Shown in pieces: positions 1 through 6,355 of a stretch of 7,622 nt of DNA; the first letter of the stretch is position 1, and every line of letters starts with the position of its first letter. Both the position numbers and the translations under genes were made by a program. The stretch spans positions 1-7,622 of the forward strand of contig VBAN01000124.1 of the NCBI GenBank assembly GCA_005882445.1, written 5' to 3'. The notes under the pieces are model-generated. The model had not been told where the DNA came from and ran no database searches. It saw only the letters and a program-made list of their open reading frames with translations. This DNA is from Candidatus Segetimicrobium genomatis (GTDB taxonomy: Bacteria > Sysuimicrobiota > Sysuimicrobiia > Sysuimicrobiales > Segetimicrobiaceae).

Positions 1-1190
1 GCGGCGATGCCAGCGCCATAGTCGTCCCCGCTCCCCCCGAGATAGGTGGAGTGGACGAGGGGCGTGGAGCCGGTGGGGTTCAGTTTGGTCGCAAAGGCGT
101 CGGCGCGGCCGCCGCCGTAGGCCGTCTGAAACGCCCCCGGGGTCGTGGGGAAGTTGGCCGAGGTGGTGAAGCCCGTGACGTAGGCGTTGCCCGCGGCGTC
201 CACGGCGATGCCCTCGCCAAGGTCATCCCGGTTCCCGCCGAGGTAGGTGGAGTAGACCAGGGCGGAGCCGGTGGGGTGGAGTTTGGTCACAAACGCGTCC
301 GTCGCGCCGCCGCCGTAGGCCGTCTGAAACGCCCCGGGGGTCGTGGGGAAGTTGGCCGAGGTGGTGAAGCCCGCGACGTAGGCGCCGCCCGCGGCGTCGA
401 CGGCAATGCCCTGGCCGATGTCGATCCCGCTCCCGCCGAGGTAGGTGGAGTAGACCGGGGCGGAGCCGGTGGGGTGGAGTTTGGTCACAAAGGCGTGGAA
501 GCCGCCCTTACTGGCCGTCTGGAAGGCCCCCGGCGTCGTCGGAAAGTTGGTCGAGAAGGTAGAGCCCGTCACGTAGGCGCTGCCCGCGGCGTCGACGGCG
601 ATGCCCTGGCCAATATCGATGCTGCTTCCGCCGAGGTAGGTGGAGTAGACGAGCGGCGCCGAGCCGGCGGGGTTCAACTTGGCCACGAACGCGTTTTGGA
701 AGCTGCCCGGTTTTGCCGTCTGAAACGCCCCCGAGGTTGTGGGGAAGTTGGTCGAGAAGGCATAGCCCGTCACGTACGCGCTGCCCGCGGCGTCGACGGC
801 GATGCCCAAGCCCTGGTCATCGCCATTCCCCCCGAGGTAGGTGGAGTAGACGAGCCTGGTCCCGGCGGGGTTCACCTTGGTCACAAACGCGTTGTAGAAG
901 CCTCCGCCATAGATCGTTTGAAGCGCCCCCGGGGTCGTGGGGAAGTCGGTCGACGAGGTCCAGCCCATGACGTAGGCGTTCCCCGTGGCGTCGACGGCGA
1001 GCCTGGTCCCGGTCGGATTCAGCTTGGTCACGAAGACGTCGCCGCCGCCCGTATTGGCCACCTGAAACGCCCCGGGGGTCGTGGGGAGGTCGCCCGCATA
1101 GGTTGCGCCCGTCACGTAGGCGTTGCCGGCGGCGTCCACGGCAATGGCATGGCCCAGATGGATCCCGCTCGCGCCCACGCCGGCGGCGTA
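1..1190 (-). repeat. Tandem SBBP coding repeats, period 195-201 bp
   Basis: The + strand copy of the VYSTYLGG codons begins at 39, 240, 438, 633 and 834, giving spacings of 201, 198, 195 and 201 bases (65-67 residues per unit). Units near 121-240 and 321-440 are almost identical over long stretches, while those above 640 differ more. The unit around 980-1010 is short: it goes directly from NPTGTRL to AVDATGNAYV without the VYSTYLGG...GI block. The array starts near 1190 with an AVDAAGNAYVTG unit and continues beyond the left edge. Confidence 0.88.
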
Positions 1191-2004
1191 AAAGATCACC
1201 GGGTCGATCACGAGCCGCTTCCTCGGATCGTAGGCCGCGACCTGGAAGCCAATCCGGTGCGCGGATCTCAACGTGTAGCCGCCCGCGAGTTCCCGGCGGA
1301 CACCGTCGACCTCCTGATAGACGACGGGCTTTTGGAAGCGCACCTCGCCGCCCGTGATCTTCAGGACGAGGTTGCCCGCGGCGTCGACCGAGAGGCGGTC
1401 GGCGCCCTCGACGCCGATGGTGATGGCCCGCGGGTCGGCCCCCGGCGCGACGATGAAGTCATGTTCCAGCTGGCCCTGGGTCCCGTAAAAGACGACATCG
1501 GTACCGGGATACACGGCGCGATAGTGCACCTTGGCGAAGATCGGGACATTGGTGCGCCACCGCGCCGGGTCGGCGCCGATGAAGTAGTTGGCTTTCCCCG
1601 CCAATTCCTCGCGTCCTGACACGAGCGGGGCGGGAGCCGCGCCGATGAGGGTGAAGCGCAGGACGGTCCCGGGCGGCCGCCCGTGGGGCTGCGGATGGCC
1701 GGGGAGGAAGGCCCCGCCCGCCGGCGGATCGCGCGGCGTGAAGGCCATCTCAGCCCCGGTGGAGGTCAGAAAAGATCCCGGCGGCCGCGTCGGATGCGGC
1801 CTGGGAGACCGAGCCGAGCGCGCCTTCGCCGGACGGGTCGCGCCGTCCGGGCGTATCCCAAGGGGTTCCGGAAAAGACCCGCGTCTGCGGCAGGACGCCC
1901 GCCCCCAATGGGAGCAGGGCAAGAATCGCCATGACGGCGCGGATGCGCCTGCCGAGCGACCCGCTCAAACCCGGTGCTCTTCGCATGGGCGCCTGGTCTT
2001 GCAT
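1..2004 (-). CDS. Secreted SBBP-repeat beta-propeller protein, 3' end outside window, apparent frameshift near its 5' end
   Basis: Probable exported beta-propeller protein; substrate unknown. The ATG at 2004 has GAGG five bases upstream. Residues 1-50 form a signal peptide, with basic RRIR at 19-22 and a hydrophobic stretch at 24-38. This frame ends in TGA at 1750-1752. Family-like sequence resumes one frame over, from LTSTGAEMAFT, and stays open to base 1. Removing one base from the four-base run at 1770-1773 joins the halves as DAAAGIF-LTSTGAEMAFT. Then follows the domain typical of SBBP proteins (NYFIGADPARWRTNVP, HYRAVYPGTDVVFYG, LVIDPVI, about 1740-1160). Six further blocks with VYSTYLGG, AVDAAGNAYVTG and AFVTKLNPTG run to the left edge. 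The break may be a sequencing error, a true mutation or slippage on T4. Family call is firm; an intact product is uncertain. Confidence 0.82.
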
Positions 2005-2132
2005 GGGATCCTCGTGTTGAGCGCTCCTTCGTCAAGGGGCGCGTCGGCCAGCGGGTTTGTTCTGTCAGGTTGTTACCTTCTCACTGTACCGAACAAACCG
2101 GGTGATGTCACTCGGGTGAAATACCCACAAAC
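2005..2132 (-). promoter_or_regulatory. Intergenic region with inverted repeat; probable regulatory or terminator region
   Basis: This 128-base gap separates the CocE stop codon from the SBBP start and is visibly richer in A and T than its flanks. It holds an inverted repeat: GGTTTGTTC at 2054-2062 pairs with GAACAAACC at 2091-2099, nine perfect pairs, with one more outer pair (2052/2101) beyond a mismatch and a 28-base loop. Inside the loop is a smaller hairpin, AGGT-tgtt-ACCT (2067-2078). Nearer the CocE stop are the near-palindrome GTGATGTCAC (2102-2111) and GGGT-gaaat-ACCC (2114-2126). There is no run of T typical of an intrinsic terminator, and I find no convincing -35/-10 pair. An operator, an attenuator-like leader or a Rho-dependent end are all possible. 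Confidence 0.5.
2009..2013 (-). promoter_or_regulatory. Ribosome binding site of the SBBP-repeat gene
   Basis: The coding strand reads GAGGA, then TCCC, then ATG at 2004-2002. This supports ATG 2004 over the in-frame ATG at 1986 and over a TTG at 2035, which lies in another frame that ends without any family sequence. Confidence 0.6.
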
Positions 2133-3929
2133 TCAGGTTGGGATGATGGGCAGGATGACATGCGACGGCCGGTCCGCGTCGTGAAAGACGGTCTGGACCG
2201 CGGTCTGCGAGACCTGCTCGAGCCCCAGGGGCCCGCCCGTGTTGGGGTTGACGTCGAAGCGGGGGAAATTGGATGAGGAGATGTGCAGGCGCACCCGATG
2301 CCCCCGCTGGAAGACGACGGCGGTCGGATACAGCGTGATCGTGAACTCGTAGGCGCTGCCCGGCTCCATCAGCGCCGGTGCCTCGCGTGAGTCGCGGTAG
2401 CGGGCGCGAATGATGGAGTCGCCGATGTTCAACTCGTAGCCGTCGGGGTAATCGCCGTTGGGCGGGTAGACGTCGATCAGCTTGGCGGTGAAGTCGGTGT
2501 CCGGCGCCGACGAGGCGGCCCAGAGCTTCACGACGACGGAGCCGGTCACTTCCAGGTCGTGCTCCAGGAGCGGCGTCGAGAAGACCAGGACGTCCCGCCG
2601 GGCGGAGAGCGGCAGGGTGTCCCTGGACCCATAGACGTGCCGGCCGCCTCGCTGGTCGAAGCCGCCGCCCGGCATCACCTCGTAGCCAACCGAGATGTTG
2701 CCGCCGATGGTCGGCACCGGATCCGCCGGGTCGAAGACATAGCGCACGGGGGCTGCGCCCGCCGGCGGCTTCCGCGGCGCCAGCCCGCCCCCGGGCTGCA
2801 GGTAGAAGGCGGTGGGTGTGGCGCGACGGAGCGGCCATTCGTGCTCGAGCCGCCACCGGCCGCCGACATCGAGCCGGCGGGATTCCACCGTCTTCCGCCC
2901 CGAGCCGCCGCCCATCACGAAGATCGCGACCGGCGGCTTTTCCAGGAGGCCGTTTCGCGCCCCTTTCAGGACCGCGTCGAACCAGCGCAGCCGGAAGACG
3001 TTGTAGCCCAGCGGGGCGTCGGGGCCGAAGTCCGCGTCCCCGGCGTACGAGAGATCGAGATTCGCCCCTCCGTGGATCCACGGCCCCATGATGAGCCGCA
3101 CGGGGCTACGCTTCCGCCTGCTCAGCTCGATATAGTTCGTGACGGTTGAGCGGGCGTAGGAATCGTACCAGCTCCCGCACAGGTAGATGGGAACATCCGC
3201 GTGCTGTTCGTAAAGGTCCTCGATGGTGTACGCGGGACGGCTTCGCCAGTACGCGTCGTAATCGCCGTGCCGCACGATGTCCAGGAGCCACCGTTCGTAG
3301 GAAGGGACGTGGCGGAGCGGCGTGAGCCCTTCCTTGGGGGGACCCTGCGTGAGCCAGTCTCGTACGTGCGCCCAGGCTTCCTCCAGGGCGGCCCGCTTCA
3401 CCGGGTCGGCGATCGCCTCCCGGGATGTCGCGGCCATCTTGAAGGCGTAGAGGAAGAAGCGCGTCTCCAGCGCGCCGCCCTGCCGCATCGAGGCGGTGTG
3501 GTAATTATGGAAGCCCTGGCTGACGAACTGCGCCGCCAGGCCCGGCGGGTTCATCGCGGCGATGCTCGTCTGGGTGCACGAGGAGTAGGAGAGGCCCATG
3601 GTCGCCACCCGCCCGTCGCACCACCGCTGCGCGCGCACCCACGCCACGGTCTCCACGCCGTCCGGCGCTTCGTTGCCGAACGGATACCACTCTCCGTCCG
3701 ACGCGTAGCGGCCGCGCACGTCTTGCAGGATGACGGCGTACCCGTGGCCGGCGAAATACTTCGCGGAGAGGACCAGGTCGGTCCTCAGCTTATCGTAGGG
3801 CGTGCGCTCCAGAATGGCGGGCCATGGGCCGGGGATCCCCTGGGGAAGGTAGATGTCGGCGGCCAGCCGGACGCCGTCCTTGAGCGGCACCGGCACGTTG
3901 CGCTCGCATGTCACGTCGTGCATCGGCAT
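2133..3929 (-). CDS. CocE/NonD family serine hydrolase (X-Pro dipeptidyl-peptidase S15 family)
   Basis: An alpha/beta hydrolase of 598 residues, likely to cleave ester or amide bonds in small substrates; the natural substrate cannot be read from sequence. The cocaine-esterase-type catalytic residues are all present: Ser114 in GLSYSS, Asp256 in CGSWYDSYARS and His286 in MGPWIHGG, with Tyr45 in ERTPYDK at the usual oxyanion position. The N-terminal hydrolase domain spans about 10-320, interrupted by a helical cap around 140-235. The C-terminal jelly-roll domain (about 335-598) contains DTDFTAKLIDVYP and SSSNFPRFDVNPNTG. There is no signal peptide, so it is probably cytoplasmic. ATG 3929 is preceded by G-rich GGGGGGTGG; a second ATG lies two codons in (3923). 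It begins 22 bases after the fpg stop, suggesting one transcript. It is the only gene here that looks complete without reservation. Confidence 0.93.
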   Translation of the reverse strand: MPMHDVTCERNVPVPLKDGVRLAADIYLPQGIPGPWPAILERTPYDKLRTDLVLSAKYFAGHGYAVILQDVRGRYASDGEWYPFGNEAPDGVETVAWVRAQRWCDGRVATMGLSYSSCTQTSIAAMNPPGLAAQFVSQGFHNYHTASMRQGGALETRFFLYAFKMAATSREAIADPVKRAALEEAWAHVRDWLTQGPPKEGLTPLRHVPSYERWLLDIVRHGDYDAYWRSRPAYTIEDLYEQHADVPIYLCGSWYDSYARSTVTNYIELSRRKRSPVRLIMGPWIHGGANLDLSYAGDADFGPDAPLGYNVFRLRWFDAVLKGARNGLLEKPPVAIFVMGGGSGRKTVESRRLDVGGRWRLEHEWPLRRATPTAFYLQPGGGLAPRKPPAGAAPVRYVFDPADPVPTIGGNISVGYEVMPGGGFDQRGGRHVYGSRDTLPLSARRDVLVFSTPLLEHDLEVTGSVVVKLWAASSAPDTDFTAKLIDVYPPNGDYPDGYELNIGDSIIRARYRDSREAPALMEPGSAYEFTITLYPTAVVFQRGHRVRLHISSSNFPRFDVNPNTGGPLGLEQVSQTAVQTVFHDADRPSHVILPIIPT

Positions 3930-3951
3930 GCGTCACCACCCCCCGATCGCG

Positions 3952-4740
3952 TTACCGCTGGCAGGCCCGGCAGTAATAGGTGCCCCGGCCGGCGACCCTC
4001 GCGGCCGCGAGCGCGCGCCCGCACCGCGGGCATGCGCCCCCGCGCCCGCGCGCGTCGAGCAGGGTGGCCGCCGGTCTGCCGGAACGGGCGAGACCGTCGG
4101 TGGCCCGCCGCAGGACCGCGCGGATGGCCCCGTGCAGCCGCGCCACGTCCGGCGGGCGGAGCGATTCCACAGGGCGCGCGGGCCGCAGTCGGGCCTGGAA
4201 GAGGATCTCGTCGGCGTAGAGGTTCCCGATTCCGGCGACGACGTCCTGACGCAGCAGCAGGCTCTTCAGCATCCCGCGCCGGCCTCGCAGCAGCGGGCGG
4301 AAGCGGGTGAGGGTGAACCCGCGGGCGAGCGGCTCCTCCCCCAGCCGGCGCAGCCCGGAGAGGTGGTGCACCCGGGCGGCGGGGAGGAGGTCCATGTGCC
4401 CGAACCGGCGCTGGTCCACGAAGCGCAGTTCCTCGCCGCCGAGCGCGAAGAGGACGCGCGTGTGGGGATGCAGCGGCGCGCCGGCCGGGGCGATCGCGAG
4501 ATCACCGGTCATCCGGAGGTGGACGATCAGGGTGAGGGCGCCGTCGAGGTCGATCAGGAGGTACTTGCCGCGGCGGCCGACACGCGCGATCCGCCGGCCG
4601 CGCATGAGCCGGGCGAACGCCCGGGGGGCCGGGGAGCGGATGGTCGCGGGGCTCAGGATCCGTACCCGGTGGATTCGGCGCCCGAGCGTTCTGCGGCGCA
4701 GCATCCTGGCGAGGGTCTCGACATCCGGCAACTCAGGCAT
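3952..4740 (-). CDS. mutM: Formamidopyrimidine-DNA glycosylase (Fpg/MutM) with shortened lesion-recognition loop
   Basis: A base-excision repair glycosylase/AP lyase, 262 residues, TAA stop. The start at 4740 is fixed by chemistry: MPELPDVET puts the catalytic Pro2 and Glu3 at the mature N-terminus, although the frame stays open upstream to 4878. GGAG lies four bases before it. Other family marks are Lys59 in GRRGKYLL, HLRMTGDL at 74-81, RRFG at 111-114, Asn173 in GIGNLYADE, and a zinc finger with Cys237, Cys240, Cys257 and Cys260 ending GRGTYYCRACQR. Between SGRPAATLLDA (220-230) and GRGGACPRCG only one residue remains. Typical Fpg proteins carry about 13 more there, including the YF...VY part of the 8-oxoguanine-contacting region. 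The N-terminus and RRFG favour Fpg over Nei. The gene sits between the DUF1445 and CocE genes, with no obvious functional link to either. Confidence 0.93.
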   Translation of the reverse strand: MPELPDVETLARMLRRRTLGRRIHRVRILSPATIRSPAPRAFARLMRGRRIARVGRRGKYLLIDLDGALTLIVHLRMTGDLAIAPAGAPLHPHTRVLFALGGEELRFVDQRRFGHMDLLPAARVHHLSGLRRLGEEPLARGFTLTRFRPLLRGRRGMLKSLLLRQDVVAGIGNLYADEILFQARLRPARPVESLRPPDVARLHGAIRAVLRRATDGLARSGRPAATLLDARGRGGACPRCGRALAAARVAGRGTYYCRACQR

Positions 4741-5531
4741 GCGACTCCGTCCCCTGCGGGGGCTCCACACCAGAGCGATGCCAGCCGCAAACAGAGGTTG
4801 AACATGTGGCCGGGAGCGTGGGTGATCATGAGATCGACCTTGGCCGTGCGCGCGACGGCCTGGGGGGTCACCCCGCACGCCCAGAACAACGGCACCTCGC
4901 CGGGCTCGATCCGTGACGCATCTCCAAAGTCGGGATGCGCGAGGTCCCGGATGCCGATGGCTCCCGGATCGCCCACGTGCAGCGGCGCTCCATGGGCCCG
5001 CGGGTACCGGCCGGTGACGAGGCCGGCGCGCGGCACGCCTTCGCGAGGCACGGGGCGCATGCTGACGACCACCGGGCCGTGCAGCGCGCCCGCGGGCCGG
5101 CAGGCCATCGACGTGATGTACATCGACGCGTTGCGGCCATCCTCGATGTGGCGCACGGGGAGACCCGCCCGCTGCATGGCGCCCTCAAAGGTGAACGAGC
5201 ACCCCAGGAGAAACGCGACGAAGTCGGGACGCCAGTGCCGCGTGATCTCCGTGACTTCTTCCTCGGTGCGGAGGTCCGCCCCGGGCGCCGCGTACGCCGG
5301 TTCCGCGCTGCCGGGATCGGTCACATCGATCAGGGGACACGGCTTGGGGTTGCGCTGGCAGAAGAGCAGAAAGTCGTAGGCCGTCTCCCGGGGGACCACG
5401 ACCAGGTTCGCCTGGGCGAAGCCGGGCGCCAGTCCGGCCGTGGGTGTTCGCCACTCCCCGCTGCGCATCAGGCGCCTGAGATCGCGGGGGCTCAGCCCCT
5501 GGACCGCCGCGAGATTGCTGATCGGTGGCAT
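4653..5531 (-). CDS. DUF1445/YcsI family protein (putative hydro-lyase), altered middle and C-terminus
   Basis: Member of the DUF1445 family, often labelled putative hydro-lyase or D-glutamate cyclase-like; the reaction of bacterial members is not settled. Conserved blocks are TAGLAPGFAQANLVVVP (31-47), FCQRNPKPCPLIDV (57-70), LLGCSFTFEGAMQRAGLPVR (108-127), HGPVVVSMRPVP (151-162), HGAPLHVGDPGAIGI (180-194), FWACGVTPQAVA (216-227) and ITHAPGHMF (236-244). Two things are odd. After ADLRT (residue 90) the text jumps to EEEVTEITRHW, omitting about 14 residues that usually read like DLPRYRVYRDGEL. After HMF244 the usual TDL ending is missing; 48 unrelated residues follow, and the last 88 bases overlap fpg. 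ATG 5531 gives the expected N-terminus but has no strong ribosome binding site. The family is clear; function and integrity are not. Confidence 0.85.
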   Translation of the reverse strand: MPPISNLAAVQGLSPRDLRRLMRSGEWRTPTAGLAPGFAQANLVVVPRETAYDFLLFCQRNPKPCPLIDVTDPGSAEPAYAAPGADLRTEEEVTEITRHWRPDFVAFLLGCSFTFEGAMQRAGLPVRHIEDGRNASMYITSMACRPAGALHGPVVVSMRPVPREGVPRAGLVTGRYPRAHGAPLHVGDPGAIGIRDLAHPDFGDASRIEPGEVPLFWACGVTPQAVARTAKVDLMITHAPGHMFNLCLRLASLWCGAPAGDGVACLSCRMSRPSPGCCAAERSGAESTGYGS

Positions 5532-5594
5532 CGCCCGAGTATTCCGCGGCGAAGATGGACGCTCCTGCGCAGGGCCGGGGTCCGCGTCCTCCTC

Positions 5595-6005
5595 CTACGT
5601 GCTGCCCGGAGGCTTGGGTGGCGACGGCGGCGTCCCGGCGCATCCGCGCCATGGGCTGCCGGGCGGCGGCGTGAAGTTCCAGCCTTGGGCATCCGTGAAA
5701 TTCGGATCGGCATAAACGGAGTCGCTGTCCTGTCCCGATCTCCGCTGCCAGTCGGCGAGGGTGAAGTGCGCCGTCCAGTCGAAGAAAATCGAGGCAGGGT
5801 TCCCGGGATTCCAAAAGTCGTTCCGCGACGATGTCAGGGTGTTCATCACAAAGTCCCAGCCCGGAATCGCCAGGGCATGCTGATCGGCCCCGGCGCTCAC
5901 GAACGCGTTGCCGCAGAGCGTCAGATGCTCCGCCCGGACGGTCATCACGGCGCCCGTCTCCCAGTTGGTCACCGCGCGGGAGGGTTCCCCGCCCACCTCG
6001 TCCAT
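5595..6005 (-). pseudogene. C-terminal fragment of a right-handed parallel beta-helix repeat protein
   Basis: The reading frame from about 6000 to the TAG at 5595 resembles the last coils of a secreted beta-helix (pectate-lyase-like) protein. Marks are VMTVRAEHLTLCGNAFVSAG, NTLTSSRNDFWNPGN, FTLADWQRRSGQDSDSVYAD, and PNFTDAQGWNFTPPPGSP. The pattern of D-S-V-x-A-D-P-x-F before a Pro-rich SP ending is common at the C-termini of such proteins. A complete protein would be several hundred residues long with a signal peptide. Here only about 130 residues remain, and the frame upstream of 6003 is glycosyltransferase sequence, not beta-helix. ATG 6005 is therefore probably a Met from the glycosyltransferase motif AMD rather than a true start. 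I read this as a fused remnant or an assembly join. The protein ends PPSPPKPPGST, 63 bases before the DUF1445 start. Confidence 0.6.
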
Positions 6006-6355
6006 GGCGAGGTCGAACTGCGGGTCCAGTCCGCCGACGTCCTCGTAGAGATCTCGAAGCGGCTGAAGCCGTGCTCCCGCTTGCGCCGGAGCGGCCGGCC
6101 GTTCGCGTCGATCCAGGTGGCGTCGCCGTAGACTACGCGCGCCCGCGGGTGGGTCTCGAAGAACTGCGCGACCTCATGCGCCAGCCCGCGCGCGTATCGC
6201 CGGATCACCTCGACGCTCCCGTCCGTCGACGCCCCGTCGATCACGATGTACTCGAGCCGCGGGTAGCGCTGCTCGAGCACGCTGCGCATGGCGGCGTCGA
6301 GAAAGCGAGCCTGATTGTATGGACACGTCACGACAGAAATGCTAGGCCACCGCAC
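6000..6355 (-). pseudogene. Family 2 glycosyltransferase (GT-A), internally deleted and frameshifted
   Basis: Likely transfers a sugar from a nucleotide donor during exopolysaccharide assembly. The GTG start at 6355 has GGGGAG five bases upstream and overlaps the kinase stop by 14 bases. The N-terminal Rossmann half is clear: PSISVVTCPYNQARFLDAAM, LEYIVIDGASTDGSVEVIRR. After ARGLA (residue 59, base 6179) the text jumps to HEVAQFFETHPRARVVYGD, omitting about 40 residues. Relatives place the WVSEPDRGQ and NSDD donor/metal motifs there. WIDANGRPL and KREHGFSRF follow. At 6053-6056 the frame changes, and LYEDVGGLDPQFDLAMD continues in the frame of the beta-helix fragment, again with roughly 18 residues missing. 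In the original frame translation ends at 5969. Without the NSDD region catalysis is unlikely. Confidence 0.75.

Noticed and set aside
1..1190. The regular repeats as a CRISPR array
   Set aside because: The period is about 198 bases with coding units similar along their whole length, not short direct repeats with unique spacers.
51..1619. Long + strand open frame, 522 codons, with repeated RGVDGDA and AEVGGVD segments
   Set aside because: It is the exact complement, codon for codon, of the SBBP repeats on the minus strand; the minus-strand reading has recognisable family motifs and the plus-strand reading does not.
2114..2126. GGGT-gaaat-ACCC as an intrinsic terminator after the CocE gene
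   Set aside because: The stem is only four pairs and no T tract follows on the coding strand.
2065..3081. Second minus-strand frame, 338 codons, inside the CocE gene
   Set aside because: It is an Arg/Pro/Ala-rich shadow of the CocE frame, which has the full catalytic triad.
4741..4878. Upstream extension of fpg to 4878
   Set aside because: Fpg needs Pro2 at its N-terminus for catalysis; the extension would bury MPELP and has no family resemblance.
3853..5379. Long + strand open frames across the fpg and DUF1445 genes, also 3201-4310 and 4935-6131
   Set aside because: High GC keeps antisense frames open. Their translations are rich in Arg, Pro, Gly and Ala with no domain motif, while the opposite strand carries clear families.
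5564..5573. Perfect palindrome CCTGCGCAGG between the beta-helix fragment and the DUF1445 gene
   Set aside because: Ten-base GC-rich palindromes are expected by chance in such DNA; it has no second copy nearby and no promoter context.
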